Positions 11,685-20,056 of a DNA stretch of 64,000 bases are shown here, piece by piece. Made by a program: the position numbers and the translations under genes. A model generated the notes under the pieces. It ran no database searches and was not told where the DNA came from. It saw nothing but the letters and a program-made list of their open reading frames with translations. How positions within the stretch are numbered: position 1 is the first letter of the stretch; each line of letters opens with the position of its first letter. Source of the DNA: Diacronema lutheri (Eukaryota; Haptophyta; Pavlovophyceae; Pavlovales; Pavlovaceae); the NCBI GenBank assembly GCA_019448385.1, contig JAGTXO010000040.1:248001-312000 (forward strand), given 5' to 3'.

Positions 11685-12995
11685 ATGGAGACGCAAACGC
11701 TTGTAGTCGGAGCGGGCGTCGTCGGGCTCGCGACGGCGGCGGCGCTCGCGCGGCGCGGCCGGTCGGTGCTCATCGTGGAGCGTGAGCTCGCCATTGGCAC
11801 GGGCGTCAGCTCGCGCTCGAGCGAGGTCGTGCACGCTGGCCTCTACTATGCACCGGGGAGCCTCAAGGCGCGGCTGTGCGTGCGCGGCAACGCGTTGCTC
11901 TACACGTACGCCGAGAGCCGCGGCGTGGGGCACCGGCGCGTGGGCAAGCTCATCGTTGCGGCCAATGAGCTGCAGCGGCGTGATGCCCTCCCCGCGCTAC
12001 GCCGCCGCGCTGAGGCGAACGGCGTGCCGGGCGTGCGCGCGCTCTCGCGCGCCGACGCGCGCGCGCTCGAGCCCGAGGTGGAATGCGCCGGCGCGCTGCT
12101 CAGCGAGTCGAGCGGCATTGTCGATTCACATGCGCTCATGCTCGCCCTCCTCGCAGACGCTGAGCGCGACGGCGCCACGCTCGCGCTCGGCGCCGAGGTC
12201 GTCGGCGCCGGTGTCGCGCGCGGCGGTCGCCTCGCCGTGCGGCTGCGCGTGCGACGCGCGGGCGGCCGCGAGCGCGCGCGCAGCGAGGGCGGCCCTGCTG
12301 ATTCGCCCGACGCCGTCGATCACGCCGAGCCGCCCATCGCCCTCGAGTGCGCCGAGGTCGTCAACTGCACGGGCCTCTCCGCAGTGAGGCTCGGCGCCGC
12401 GCTCGGGCACACAGTCAACGCCGACGGCGCGGACGGCGATGGCGGTGCCGGCGGTGGCGGGACGGCGGCGGCGGGCGCGTGCGCGCAGCTGGTCGGCACG
12501 TTCGCGCGCGGCTGTTACTTTGCGCTGCGTGGGCGGGCGCCTTTCTCCCACCTCGTATACCCGCTGCCCGCCGCCGATCTTGCCGGGCTCGGTGTGCACG
12601 CGACGGTCGACCTGGGCGGGCGCGTGCGCTTTGGGCCCGATGCCGAGTGGCTGGGCGAGCGCGGCGTGCCCCTCGTGCACCCGGACGACGATCCGCACAC
12701 CTTCGCCGTCGACCCGGCGCGCGCCGACGCCTTTTACGCGGCGATCCGGTCGTACTGGCCCGCGCTGCCCGACGACGCGCTCGTGCCCGATTACGCGGGC
12801 GTGCGCCCAAAGCTGAGCCGGCAGGGCGAGCCGGCGGCCGACTTTTGGATCGCGCGCGATTCGGCCGCGCGGCCGCAGCTATGGCACCTCGCTGGCATCG
12901 AGTCGCCGGGCCTGACAAGTTGCCTCGCGATCGGCGACGAAGTCGCCGCGCGCGTCACGGGCGGCGTCGAGCCGCGGCGCGCGTGGCACGAGTGA
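11685..12995 (+). CDS. L2HGDH: L-2-hydroxyglutarate dehydrogenase-like FAD oxidoreductase
   Basis: A single-exon gene of 436 residues. The Rossmann FAD motif VVGAGVVGLATAAALA is at residues 7-22. It is followed by SSRSSEVVHAGLYYAPGSLKA, typical of L-2-hydroxyglutarate oxidases (LhgO/L2HGDH), and later by ESSGIVDSHALM, NCTGLSAVRLG, LVYPLP, YAGVRPKLS and the C-terminal FAD-contacting IESPGLTSCLAIGDEVA. The enzyme oxidises L-2-hydroxyglutarate to 2-oxoglutarate as metabolite repair, usually in mitochondria. Here the protein starts almost directly at the Rossmann fold, so no presequence is visible from this ATG. An Asp/Gly/Ala-rich insert (about residues 245-265) interrupts the middle. The family is secure; the exact substrate is inferred. 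Confidence 0.88.
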   Translation: METQTLVVGAGVVGLATAAALARRGRSVLIVERELAIGTGVSSRSSEVVHAGLYYAPGSLKARLCVRGNALLYTYAESRGVGHRRVGKLIVAANELQRRDALPALRRRAEANGVPGVRALSRADARALEPEVECAGALLSESSGIVDSHALMLALLADAERDGATLALGAEVVGAGVARGGRLAVRLRVRRAGGRERARSEGGPADSPDAVDHAEPPIALECAEVVNCTGLSAVRLGAALGHTVNADGADGDGGAGGGGTAAAGACAQLVGTFARGCYFALRGRAPFSHLVYPLPAADLAGLGVHATVDLGGRVRFGPDAEWLGERGVPLVHPDDDPHTFAVDPARADAFYAAIRSYWPALPDDALVPDYAGVRPKLSRQGEPAADFWIARDSAARPQLWHLAGIESPGLTSCLAIGDEVAARVTGGVEPRRAWHE

Positions 12996-13317
12996 CGGGC
13001 GACGGCAGTCGGCAGGCCCATTCAATCGCTCCGTACGGGGCCGAGGCGTGACGAACTGAGCGAGCGAAAGGGTGCACGCAGCGTGGGTCCGAAGTCTGAG
13101 CGTCGATCCTGTGTACGCCGGCAGCTGGGACGGCCAGGACGGCAAGGACGCTGAAATGACCTACCGAAATGTCATGAGTCGTGGGCCAATGGGGTGGCGC
13201 CCTCGCAACGTGTTTGGGTCACAACGAGTCGTTGGTTTGGCAAAGGTCGTTCAGCCGGCGAAACTTGACGCGCCGGGTCCCCCAGTCGGCCGCCGAGTCC
13301 GCGCTGTGCCCAACGCG
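12996..13317. other. intergenic region without recognised genes
   Basis: A spacer of about 320 bp between two plus-strand genes. It is open in the frame of the downstream gene back to about 13072, so a longer N-terminus using a non-ATG or upstream exon cannot be excluded. Nothing else is seen. Confidence 0.4.
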
Positions 13318-14187
13318 ATGGCTGCGCCGCTCATGCTCGTCACCGGCGCGAGCGGCAACGTCGGTCGCGCCGTGCTCGACGCGCTCGTCGAGCGCGGCGT
13401 GCGTGTGCGCGCGGCCGTCTCGCGGCCCGAGCGTGCCCGCCTCCCCGCGTCGGTGCACGTCGTGCGCCTCGACTTTCACGACCGCGCGACGTTCGCGGCA
13501 ACGCTCGACGGCGTGCGCGGCGTGTTCCTCATGCGCCCGCCCGCGATCGCTGACACGACCGCGACGCTCAACGCGTTCGTGCGCGCGGCGGTCGACGCGG
13601 GCGTCGAGCACGTCGTCTTCCTCTCGGTCGAGGGCGCCGAGAAGAACAAGATGGTGCCGCACCGCGCGGTCGAGGACGAGCTCGCGCGCACGCCGGTGCG
13701 CTGGACCCTCCTTCGCCCCGGCTTCTTCGCGCAGAACCTGCTCACCGCCTACCGCGAGGACATTGCGGAGGATTCGCGCATCTACGTCCCCGCGGGCTCG
13801 GGCCGCGTCGCGTGGGTCGACACGCGCGACGTGGGCTTCGCCGCCGCGAGAATCCTCGCCGAGCCGGACGCGCATGCCAACCGGGCGTACACGCTGACGG
13901 GCGATACGACCGCCGACTTTGCCGAGGTCGCGCGCCTGCTCTCCGCGCGGCTCGGCCGACCGATCCGGTACGTTCCGGCGTCGGTCCTCGGCTACATGCA
14001 CCACCTGCGATCCCGGCGCAAGATGCCGTGGGCACAGGTCTTCGTGCTTACGGTGCTGCACACGCTCCTGCGCTACGGCTCGGCCGCGACGCCGCACGCC
14101 GACCATGCGCTCGCCGCGCTGTGCGCGCGCGCGCCGCGCGGCATCGGCGCGTTCATCGACGACCACGTCGACGAGCTGCGCTCGTAG
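13318..14187 (+). CDS. NmrA-like / atypical SDR NAD(P)-binding protein
   Basis: With the ATG at 13318 the product has 289 residues and begins at once with the dinucleotide-binding strand LMLVTGASGNVGRAVLDAL. It continues with features of NmrA/azoreductase-type atypical short-chain dehydrogenases: DGVRGVFLMRPP, VEHVVFLSVEGAEKN, WTLLRPGFFAQNLL, WVDTRDVGFAAA and AYTLTGD. The usual catalytic Tyr-x-x-x-Lys is not evident, as in regulatory NmrA-like members. It ends at the TAG at 14185. Substrate and role cannot be told from sequence. The gene converges with the next minus-strand gene, with 94 bp between their stops. Confidence 0.82.
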   Translation: MAAPLMLVTGASGNVGRAVLDALVERGVRVRAAVSRPERARLPASVHVVRLDFHDRATFAATLDGVRGVFLMRPPAIADTTATLNAFVRAAVDAGVEHVVFLSVEGAEKNKMVPHRAVEDELARTPVRWTLLRPGFFAQNLLTAYREDIAEDSRIYVPAGSGRVAWVDTRDVGFAAARILAEPDAHANRAYTLTGDTTADFAEVARLLSARLGRPIRYVPASVLGYMHHLRSRRKMPWAQVFVLTVLHTLLRYGSAATPHADHALAALCARAPRGIGAFIDDHVDELRS

Positions 14188-14281
14188 CGCGTCGGGACAG
14201 AGGCAGCGCCCGCACCTACCTGGTCGCCGTGCACGTCACACGGCGACGATTTTCACTGTCTATTTTTGGGTCCGCCACCTG

Positions 14282-17200
14282 CTAGGCCTCTGAAGATGAG
14301 CTTTCCGACCGCTCGTGTTCGTGCGCAAGCAGGTCCGTCGCGTGCGCCTCCACCGGCGCGTGCGCGCCGCGTCCCTTGCCGCCAGCGGCCGCGAGCCTGC
14401 GCGCAAACTGCGCCGCGCGCCACTCCTCCTCGCGCCAGCGTCGCGCGCCGTCGCCTTCGGGCCCGACGCGCGCGCGCATGTAGCCGGGCAGCTGCCGTCC
14501 GCTGCCCGCCGCGCCCGCGCCCGCGCCCACCGGCGTGCCCGCCGCGCTGACGACGGAAGACAAGGCGCCCGCGTGCGCCGCAGCGACGGCGACTACGTGC
14601 TCGCGCCGACGTAAACGCTCGCGGCGCCGCGCCACCGCACGTGGCGCCGCGCGCTGCTCGTCCGGGCGCGCGCCGTCGGCGCCGGCGCTGGCGCCGGCGT
14701 GCGATTTGTCGCCATCACCGCCGCCCTCGCCTCCGTCGCCGGCGCGATGCTCGCCGCCGCCAGCGCGCGCGCGCGGCTTGTTGCGCGCGCGCGGCTGCGG
14801 CGGCGACGGCTGCGGCGACGCGGCGACAGCGGCGAGCGCAGCGTCCAGCGCGGCGTCCATGCCACCGCCGCCGCCGAGCGCAGCCGCGGCCGCGCTCGCG
14901 ATGCGGCTGATGAGCGCGCGCGGCGGGGCGTGCGGCACGCGCGCGCCGCCGCCGCCGCCATCGCTATCGCCGCCGACCCCAATGCCGCCGCCATCGCCGC
15001 CGCCGCCAGTGCCGCGCGCCGGTCTGTGCGGCGGCGGCGACGGCGCGTCGGCCTCGTTGCGGCTGCCAGCGAGCAGGCCGTGCGCGAGCAGGCTCACGCC
15101 GCGCCTTCGCCTCGCCGCGCGCGCCGCATCGCGCAGCGTCGCCGCGTCCGCCGCCGCCTCCGCTGCCGCCACGTCCGCGAGCTCGCTGAGCGGGATGTGG
15201 AGCGCTGACGCAAAGGCGTTGATCTGGAGGGCGGGCACGGCGAGGAGTTGCGAGGGCACGTCGGCGGCAGCAGAGTAGGCGTGCCGCGCGCGCGCGAGCG
15301 CCGCGCTCACGCCGAGCAGCTGCGAGCGCGCGGCCGGCGGCGGCGGCTGCGGCGGCGGCTGTGCCGGCGGCGACGCGCTCGGCGCGGCGTGCGCGGGCGC
15401 GCGCGCGCGCGGCGCGGCCACGCCGCTTGGCGGCGCGGGCGGCGCGCAGTCGACCGCCGCGAGCCGCACGGGCAGCGGTGGCGAGCCGTGCCAGCCGCCG
15501 CTGCCGTCTCCGCCTTCGCCGTCGTCGGCGGCGACGACGGCGGCGACGGCGGCGGAGGCGGCATGCGGCTCGTTCGCACCGGACGCGCCGGGCGTGGCGT
15601 AACGGTGAATCGCGCCCGTGCAGAGGATCAGCATGGCGGCGGCGACTTGCCCCTGCGCAAAGAGCTGCTGGCCCGGCCGCGCCGGTACCCATTCGCACAG
15701 TGCGGCCGCGCGCGCGAGCGCCAAGGGGTCCGCGTGCCTGAGCGAAAGGGTGAGAGCGAGCAGCCGTGCGCGATCGGCGACGGCGGGATCGCCAAGCAGC
15801 ACGACCTCCTCCACGCGCGGCCACCACGCCCAGCGCGCGGCGCGCGCCGCGTCGGCGGAGAGCGTGAGCACGAGCGTCGGCTGCAGCGCGCTGATCGCAA
15901 GTCGCGTGAGCTGCGGGTGATCGCTCGAAGCGCCACTTTGCGGAAGTAACAGCGCCTCCTCGCCGTAACTGTCGCCCGGTCGCAGGATGCGCGCGCCACC
16001 GTCGGCGCCGCCGCCACCGCCGCCGTCTCCGCTCGGCTTGCCGCCGTCCGCGTCGCCGGCCGCCCTGTGCGCTGCGAGCGCGCCGACGACAACGACACCA
16101 AAATCGCGCGCGTAGTGCGCGTGACGCGTGACAACCGCGTAACGCACGTGTAGCGCGAGGCGCGTCGCTTCGGCCACGGCGAGGAGCGCGTGTAACGGCA
16201 GCCGCGCGAACGGCGGCTGCGCGCCGAGCATCGCCGCGCGAACCTCCGCCGACAGCACGATCGCGCTCGCGAGCGCGCGCGCGTCGGTGCGCGCGGCCGC
16301 GCGCGTCGCGCGCGCCGCGCGCAGCAGCTGCTGGAAGGGCGCGGAGGCGAAGATGCGCTGCCAGCCATTGACGAAGCCGCCGTGGCGCCGCACGCGCCCG
16401 ACGAAACGCCCGCCACCCGCTGCTGGCGGCGCCCGCTCGTAGTTCGAGCCGCCGCCGACCGCGCCGCGCGCGCGCGCGCGTTCGCGCAGCGCGCCGGCGG
16501 GCGTGGCGGGCGCGGCGAGCGTACTCCGCTTGCCGCCCGCCGCGAGCCCACCGGTGGCCGCGCGCGACGCGCGCAGAGGCGAACCGCATGGCAGCGGTGC
16601 AAATGTCGCGCCGCTCGCCACCGGCACGACGCGAGACGAGCCGTCCGCCCGCGCCGCACCCGCACCCGTGGCGGGCAAGGAAAGCCAATCGGCGGCGCTC
16701 AGCTGCTGCACGCCCGACGGCGCCTCCGGCGCGGCGGTGGCGTGCGGCAGTGGCTTGACCTCCGTGGCGATGGCTATGCCGGTCGATGCGGCGTGCGCGA
16801 GCGCGGCGCCGTTCCTTCCATACGCGATCGCTTTGTGTGCCTCCTCCGCCATGGCCGTTACGCCACCGACAGCCTCGCGCGCTGCCGCGCCGTGCGGCAA
16901 GCGCGACGCCGCCCACGCATCGCCCGCGCCGGCCCCATCCGGGCCGGCCCCATCCGGACCGGCCCCGTCCGGGCCGGCCCCGTCGCGCGGCGGCTGGGTG
17001 GGCATGGTGAGGACGGGCAGCGGCGGGAAGAAGATTGCGTCCTGCCTGTGCGCGCGGTGCGTTGGCTCCGCAGACAAGACGAGGACGGGCAGTGACGAAG
17101 GGAGGAAGACTGCGGCCCGCCCGTCCCCGCGCCGCGTTGGCGCCCGCGCTCCGCGCTCGCCTCGCCCGCGCGCGTCGCGACCGCCGCCGCTGCCGCCCGA

Positions 17201-17944
17201 GCCTGCGTGCTCGGACGGGGCGAGCGATCCGGCGCGCGCGCTCGCGCTCGCCGGTGTTTGCTCGCGCGCCGAGAACGGCGGGAGCGCCTCGCCTCCCGCC
17301 CAACCGATACCATCCGTAACGGCCGGATGTTGCGCGCCATTCGCCAGCGCGGCGGCGTGGCTCGCGTGCAGCGCGAGCGCGCTGACAGAGCGGCGGACGA
17401 GCGCGATGAGCGCGCGCGATGCGTGCGGTGCGTGCGCGACCGGCGCGACAGGCGGCGCGGGCGGCCCCATCGGCCGCAGCGGCTGCAGCGACGGTTTGGC
17501 GACACACGCCTGCGGCTTTGGCGGCGATGGCGGCGAGAGCGCTGGCGACGGCGGATCGCCTCGGCCCTGCGCGCGCGCCTGCGCGTGCTGCCGCGGCGGC
17601 GAGGGCGAACGCGCCGTCGCTGGTTTCGGCGCGAGCGGCCGCCCACGCGCCAAACTGTTCGCGACGCGATCTTCGATCGAGTGGCCATTGCGCCGCAGGC
17701 GTTCGCGCGAGATCAGCTGCCCGTTGGGCAGCACGACTGCGCCCGGGGCGGCCGGCGGCGGCAGCAGCGCCGCCGCGGACGCAGACGCGGCCACGCGGTC
17801 GCAGCCGCTGTCTGCGCGCGCGACTCCCTCGGCAGATGTCAGGAGGGATTGGCGCGCCTGCGCGCCGCGCTCGAGCGATGCGCGCGCGAGGGCAAGCGGC
17901 GGGCCGAGCAGCCCACTCGGCGGCTGCCCGAGCCGGTCGAGCAT
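14282..17944 (-). CDS. large protein with two cyclic-nucleotide-binding-like domains
   Basis: With ATG at 17944 (MLDRLGQ) the frame is open for 1220 residues to TAG at 14282. A first cNMP-binding-like beta-barrel lies at about residues 565-700. It includes FARLPLHALLAVAEAT, DFGVVVVGALAAH and the phosphate-binding-cassette-like LRPGDSYGEEALLL followed by TRLAISAL. A second, weaker one starts near residue 750 (RPGQQLFAQGQVAAAMLILC, TGAIHRY). The cassette is degenerate, so nucleotide binding is uncertain. The rest is low-complexity Ala/Pro/Gly/Arg-rich sequence, including four GPDGA repeats encoded near 16935-16985. The frame remains open upstream to 18712 across the opposite gene, which is treated as coincidence of GC-rich sequence. 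Introns within the low-complexity parts are possible. The promoter is shared with the JmjC gene. Confidence 0.6.
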   Translation of the reverse strand: MLDRLGQPPSGLLGPPLALARASLERGAQARQSLLTSAEGVARADSGCDRVAASASAAALLPPPAAPGAVVLPNGQLISRERLRRNGHSIEDRVANSLARGRPLAPKPATARSPSPPRQHAQARAQGRGDPPSPALSPPSPPKPQACVAKPSLQPLRPMGPPAPPVAPVAHAPHASRALIALVRRSVSALALHASHAAALANGAQHPAVTDGIGWAGGEALPPFSAREQTPASASARAGSLAPSEHAGSGGSGGGRDARGRGERGARAPTRRGDGRAAVFLPSSLPVLVLSAEPTHRAHRQDAIFFPPLPVLTMPTQPPRDGAGPDGAGPDGAGPDGAGAGDAWAASRLPHGAAAREAVGGVTAMAEEAHKAIAYGRNGAALAHAASTGIAIATEVKPLPHATAAPEAPSGVQQLSAADWLSLPATGAGAARADGSSRVVPVASGATFAPLPCGSPLRASRAATGGLAAGGKRSTLAAPATPAGALRERARARGAVGGGSNYERAPPAAGGGRFVGRVRRHGGFVNGWQRIFASAPFQQLLRAARATRAAARTDARALASAIVLSAEVRAAMLGAQPPFARLPLHALLAVAEATRLALHVRYAVVTRHAHYARDFGVVVVGALAAHRAAGDADGGKPSGDGGGGGGADGGARILRPGDSYGEEALLLPQSGASSDHPQLTRLAISALQPTLVLTLSADAARAARWAWWPRVEEVVLLGDPAVADRARLLALTLSLRHADPLALARAAALCEWVPARPGQQLFAQGQVAAAMLILCTGAIHRYATPGASGANEPHAASAAVAAVVAADDGEGGDGSGGWHGSPPLPVRLAAVDCAPPAPPSGVAAPRARAPAHAAPSASPPAQPPPQPPPPAARSQLLGVSAALARARHAYSAAADVPSQLLAVPALQINAFASALHIPLSELADVAAAEAAADAATLRDAARAARRRRGVSLLAHGLLAGSRNEADAPSPPPHRPARGTGGGGDGGGIGVGGDSDGGGGGARVPHAPPRALISRIASAAAAALGGGGGMDAALDAALAAVAASPQPSPPQPRARNKPRARAGGGEHRAGDGGEGGGDGDKSHAGASAGADGARPDEQRAAPRAVARRRERLRRREHVVAVAAAHAGALSSVVSAAGTPVGAGAGAAGSGRQLPGYMRARVGPEGDGARRWREEEWRAAQFARRLAAAGGKGRGAHAPVEAHATDLLAHEHERSESSSSEA

Positions 17945-18028
17945 CCCCGATGTGAGCCCGCAGCTCACGCGCTGCGCGTCGCCGCCTCCATCGTTCAACG
18001 TCACCGACGAAACGTTTGTTGGGCTGCC
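17945..18028. promoter_or_regulatory. shared divergent promoter region
   Basis: Eighty-four bases separate the proposed starts of the cNMP-domain gene (minus) and the JmjC/cupin gene (plus). No conserved box is recognised. Confidence 0.4.
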
Positions 18029-19615
18029 ATGCTGGCGCTCGTCGCGGCCGCGTGTTGCCCGGGCGTCATCGCGAGGCCAACGAGCGCCGAGGTGCTGCGG
18101 CGCGCGTCGGTCTCGGTGGGCGAAGCGGCGGTGGCATACACGGGCGAGGACCACGCCGAGCGGCTCGCCGCTGCGCAGCGCTGGGCCGACGGCCTCGGCA
18201 CCGTCGCGCGCGAGCTGCGCGCGCCGGCCGGCGCCGCCGGCGCGCCGTGGCAGCGCGCGCCGCTCGTGACGCGCGCGCTGGCGCCACTCGCGGACGGGTA
18301 CTTCACGGTGGCCCACCTTGCCGCGGCTGTCGAGCGCAACTTCCTCGATGCCGGCCTCGGTGTGTACGACGCGCGCGGGCGCGCAGGGTGGCAGATGGGC
18401 CGCGTCGGAACGCCGCGCGGCGCGAGCTTCGAGGAGGCCAAGCTGACGTGGGCGGAGGTGGAGGCGGCGATGGGTCGCGGCACGGTCGTCTTCAACAGCT
18501 TTGGCGCTCACGAGCCCGCGCTCGCGCAGCTCTGCCTCGGCGCTGTGCACGCATTCGGCCTGCCGGCCAATTTGAATCTGTACCTCACTCGCGCTGGCCT
18601 TACGCTCTCCGCGCCGCCGCACACGGACAAGCAGGACGTGCTTGTGATTCAGACGCAGGGCGCGAAGCACTGGCGCGTCTACGCGCCGCCCGAGCCCGCG
18701 CTCCGCCCGCACGCCGACCCGCTCTCGCGCGGCAAGGCGGACGATCGGCTCGACCTTGCCGAGCTGAGTGAAACACCATTACTCGAAGTCGACCTCCGGC
18801 CAGGCGATGCGCTCTACGTGCCCGCCGGCTTCCCTCACACGACGTCGACGTCGACGTCGACGCCGACGCCGACCATGGGCGACGACGCCGCCGCCTCGTC
18901 CGCCGCGCGCGCGCGTGCGGCGCCCGAGCCGTCTCTTCACTTGACACTCAACGTCGATACCCACATATGGGCTCTCACTTACGACAGCGCGCGCCGCGTC
19001 GCGCTCGCGCGCGCGCGCGAGGCGGACGCGGTGCGGCCGCGCGAGCTGCCGCTCGCGAACTATCTGCGCTGGCAGGACACGCTGCCCGTAGGCTTTTGCG
19101 CGCCGCCGCCCGCCGCTGAGGCGAGCGGCGGCGCGGCCCGCGGCGCAGACGTTGACGCCGCGCGCGCCCCTCTCATCGCGCAGATCTCGCGCGAGCTCGG
19201 CGCGCGTCTGTGCGAGGCGGAGCCCGAGCGATGGGGCGCCTCGGCGACCGCGGCCGCGGCCGACGACGCGCTCGCGCGCCTTGGGCTCAACGAGTGCGCC
19301 GCGCGCATGGCCGAGCACGCGGCGGCGCTCGTCGATGTGCAGCGCCGCTTGTACATCGACGGCGCGCTCGAGCTGACGCCCACGCCGCACGGCGTCTCGC
19401 TCTTCCGCGTGCGCCCCTACCTCGATGAGCTCGAGGGCGTCATGGGCGCGCTGAGCGCGTGGGCGGGCCTCGCTCCCGGCGCGCTCGCGAGCGACGGCGC
19501 GGCAGGCGCGCTGCCGGGGGCGGCGAGCGTCGGGCGCGCGTCTTCGCGCGCGCCGAGGGCGGACAAGGCCAAGGGCGGCGGCGGCAAGGCGAAGAAGGGC
19601 GGCTTTGGTAAGTGA
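18029..19615 (+). CDS. JmjC/cupin-type 2-oxoglutarate oxygenase with signal peptide
   Basis: A single exon of 528 residues. The N-terminus MLALVAAACCPGVIA is a short cleavable signal peptide. The core matches the RIOX (NO66/MINA) type of ribosomal-oxygenase or cupin-8-like JmjC proteins. LSAPPHTDKQDVLVIQTQG contains the metal pair His198-x-Asp200, followed by KHWRVY, and GDALYVPAGFPH supplies the distal His270. SLHLTLNV follows. A Ser-Thr (TSTSTSTPT) loop encoded by a GTCGAC repeat is inserted straight after His270. The C-terminal part ends in a basic GGGGKAKKGGFGK tail. Known RIOX enzymes hydroxylate ribosomal-protein histidines in the nucleolus or nucleus. A signal peptide would instead place this one in the secretory pathway or the plastid; that is inference. 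Confidence 0.82.
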   Translation: MLALVAAACCPGVIARPTSAEVLRRASVSVGEAAVAYTGEDHAERLAAAQRWADGLGTVARELRAPAGAAGAPWQRAPLVTRALAPLADGYFTVAHLAAAVERNFLDAGLGVYDARGRAGWQMGRVGTPRGASFEEAKLTWAEVEAAMGRGTVVFNSFGAHEPALAQLCLGAVHAFGLPANLNLYLTRAGLTLSAPPHTDKQDVLVIQTQGAKHWRVYAPPEPALRPHADPLSRGKADDRLDLAELSETPLLEVDLRPGDALYVPAGFPHTTSTSTSTPTPTMGDDAAASSAARARAAPEPSLHLTLNVDTHIWALTYDSARRVALARAREADAVRPRELPLANYLRWQDTLPVGFCAPPPAAEASGGAARGADVDAARAPLIAQISRELGARLCEAEPERWGASATAAAADDALARLGLNECAARMAEHAAALVDVQRRLYIDGALELTPTPHGVSLFRVRPYLDELEGVMGALSAWAGLAPGALASDGAAGALPGAASVGRASSRAPRADKAKGGGGKAKKGGFGK

Positions 19616-19668
19616 TGCGCTGCAACGCGCCTCGTCAATCTAGGCTCTAATGGCGCGCTTTCACGATG

Positions 19669-20056
19669 CGTAGCTCTGCGAGCAGAAGAGCGCAAAGAGA
19701 CCGCTTGATACAGTGCGGGCTACGGTGGCTACGAGCTAGTAGCTCAGCGAGCAGAAGAGCGGGATAGCTTGATCCAGTGCGGGCTACGGTGGCTACGAGC
19801 TAGTAGCTCAGCGAGCAGAAGAGCGCAAAGAGACCGCTTGATCCAGTGCGGGCTACGGTGCCTACGAGCTAGTAGCTCAGCGAGCAGAAGAGCGCAACGG
19901 ACCGTTTGATCCAGTGCGGGCTACGGTGCCTACGAGCTAGTAGCTCAGCGAGCAGAAGAGCGCAACGGACCGTTTGATCCAGTGCGGGCTACGGTGCCTA
20001 CGAGCTAGTAGCTCAGCGAGCAGAAGAGCGCAACGGACCGCTTGATCCAGTGCGGG
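19669..20056. repeat. tandem array of about 68-bp units derived from the dynein 3' end
   Basis: The motif GATCCAGTGCGGGC begins at 19771, 19840, 19908, 19976 and 20044, and as GATACAG at 19707, so the spacings are 64, 69, 68, 68 and 68 bp. Read on the minus strand, each unit contains the final codons of the dynein heavy chain ([17 protein letters not shown] then TAG) plus about 20 bp of 3' flank. The functional copy is the one at 20005-20056, and the others are degenerate downstream copies. The first units carry an AAGAG change or a deletion, which suggests stepwise duplication. Downstream copies would lie in the 3' UTR. Confidence 0.9.

Noticed and set aside
16503-18269. 588-codon plus-strand frame overlapping the cNMP-domain and JmjC genes
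   Set aside because: No domain, runs through the start of the JmjC gene in another frame, and the opposite strand shows cNMP motifs.
17945-18712. Upstream extension of the cNMP-domain protein to 1476 residues
   Set aside because: It would be antisense to the signal peptide and core of the JmjC gene and has no recognisable sequence.
19669-20056. Regularly spaced repeats resembling a CRISPR array
   Set aside because: Units are contiguous copies without unique spacers, derive from the adjacent dynein stop region, and the genome is eukaryotic.
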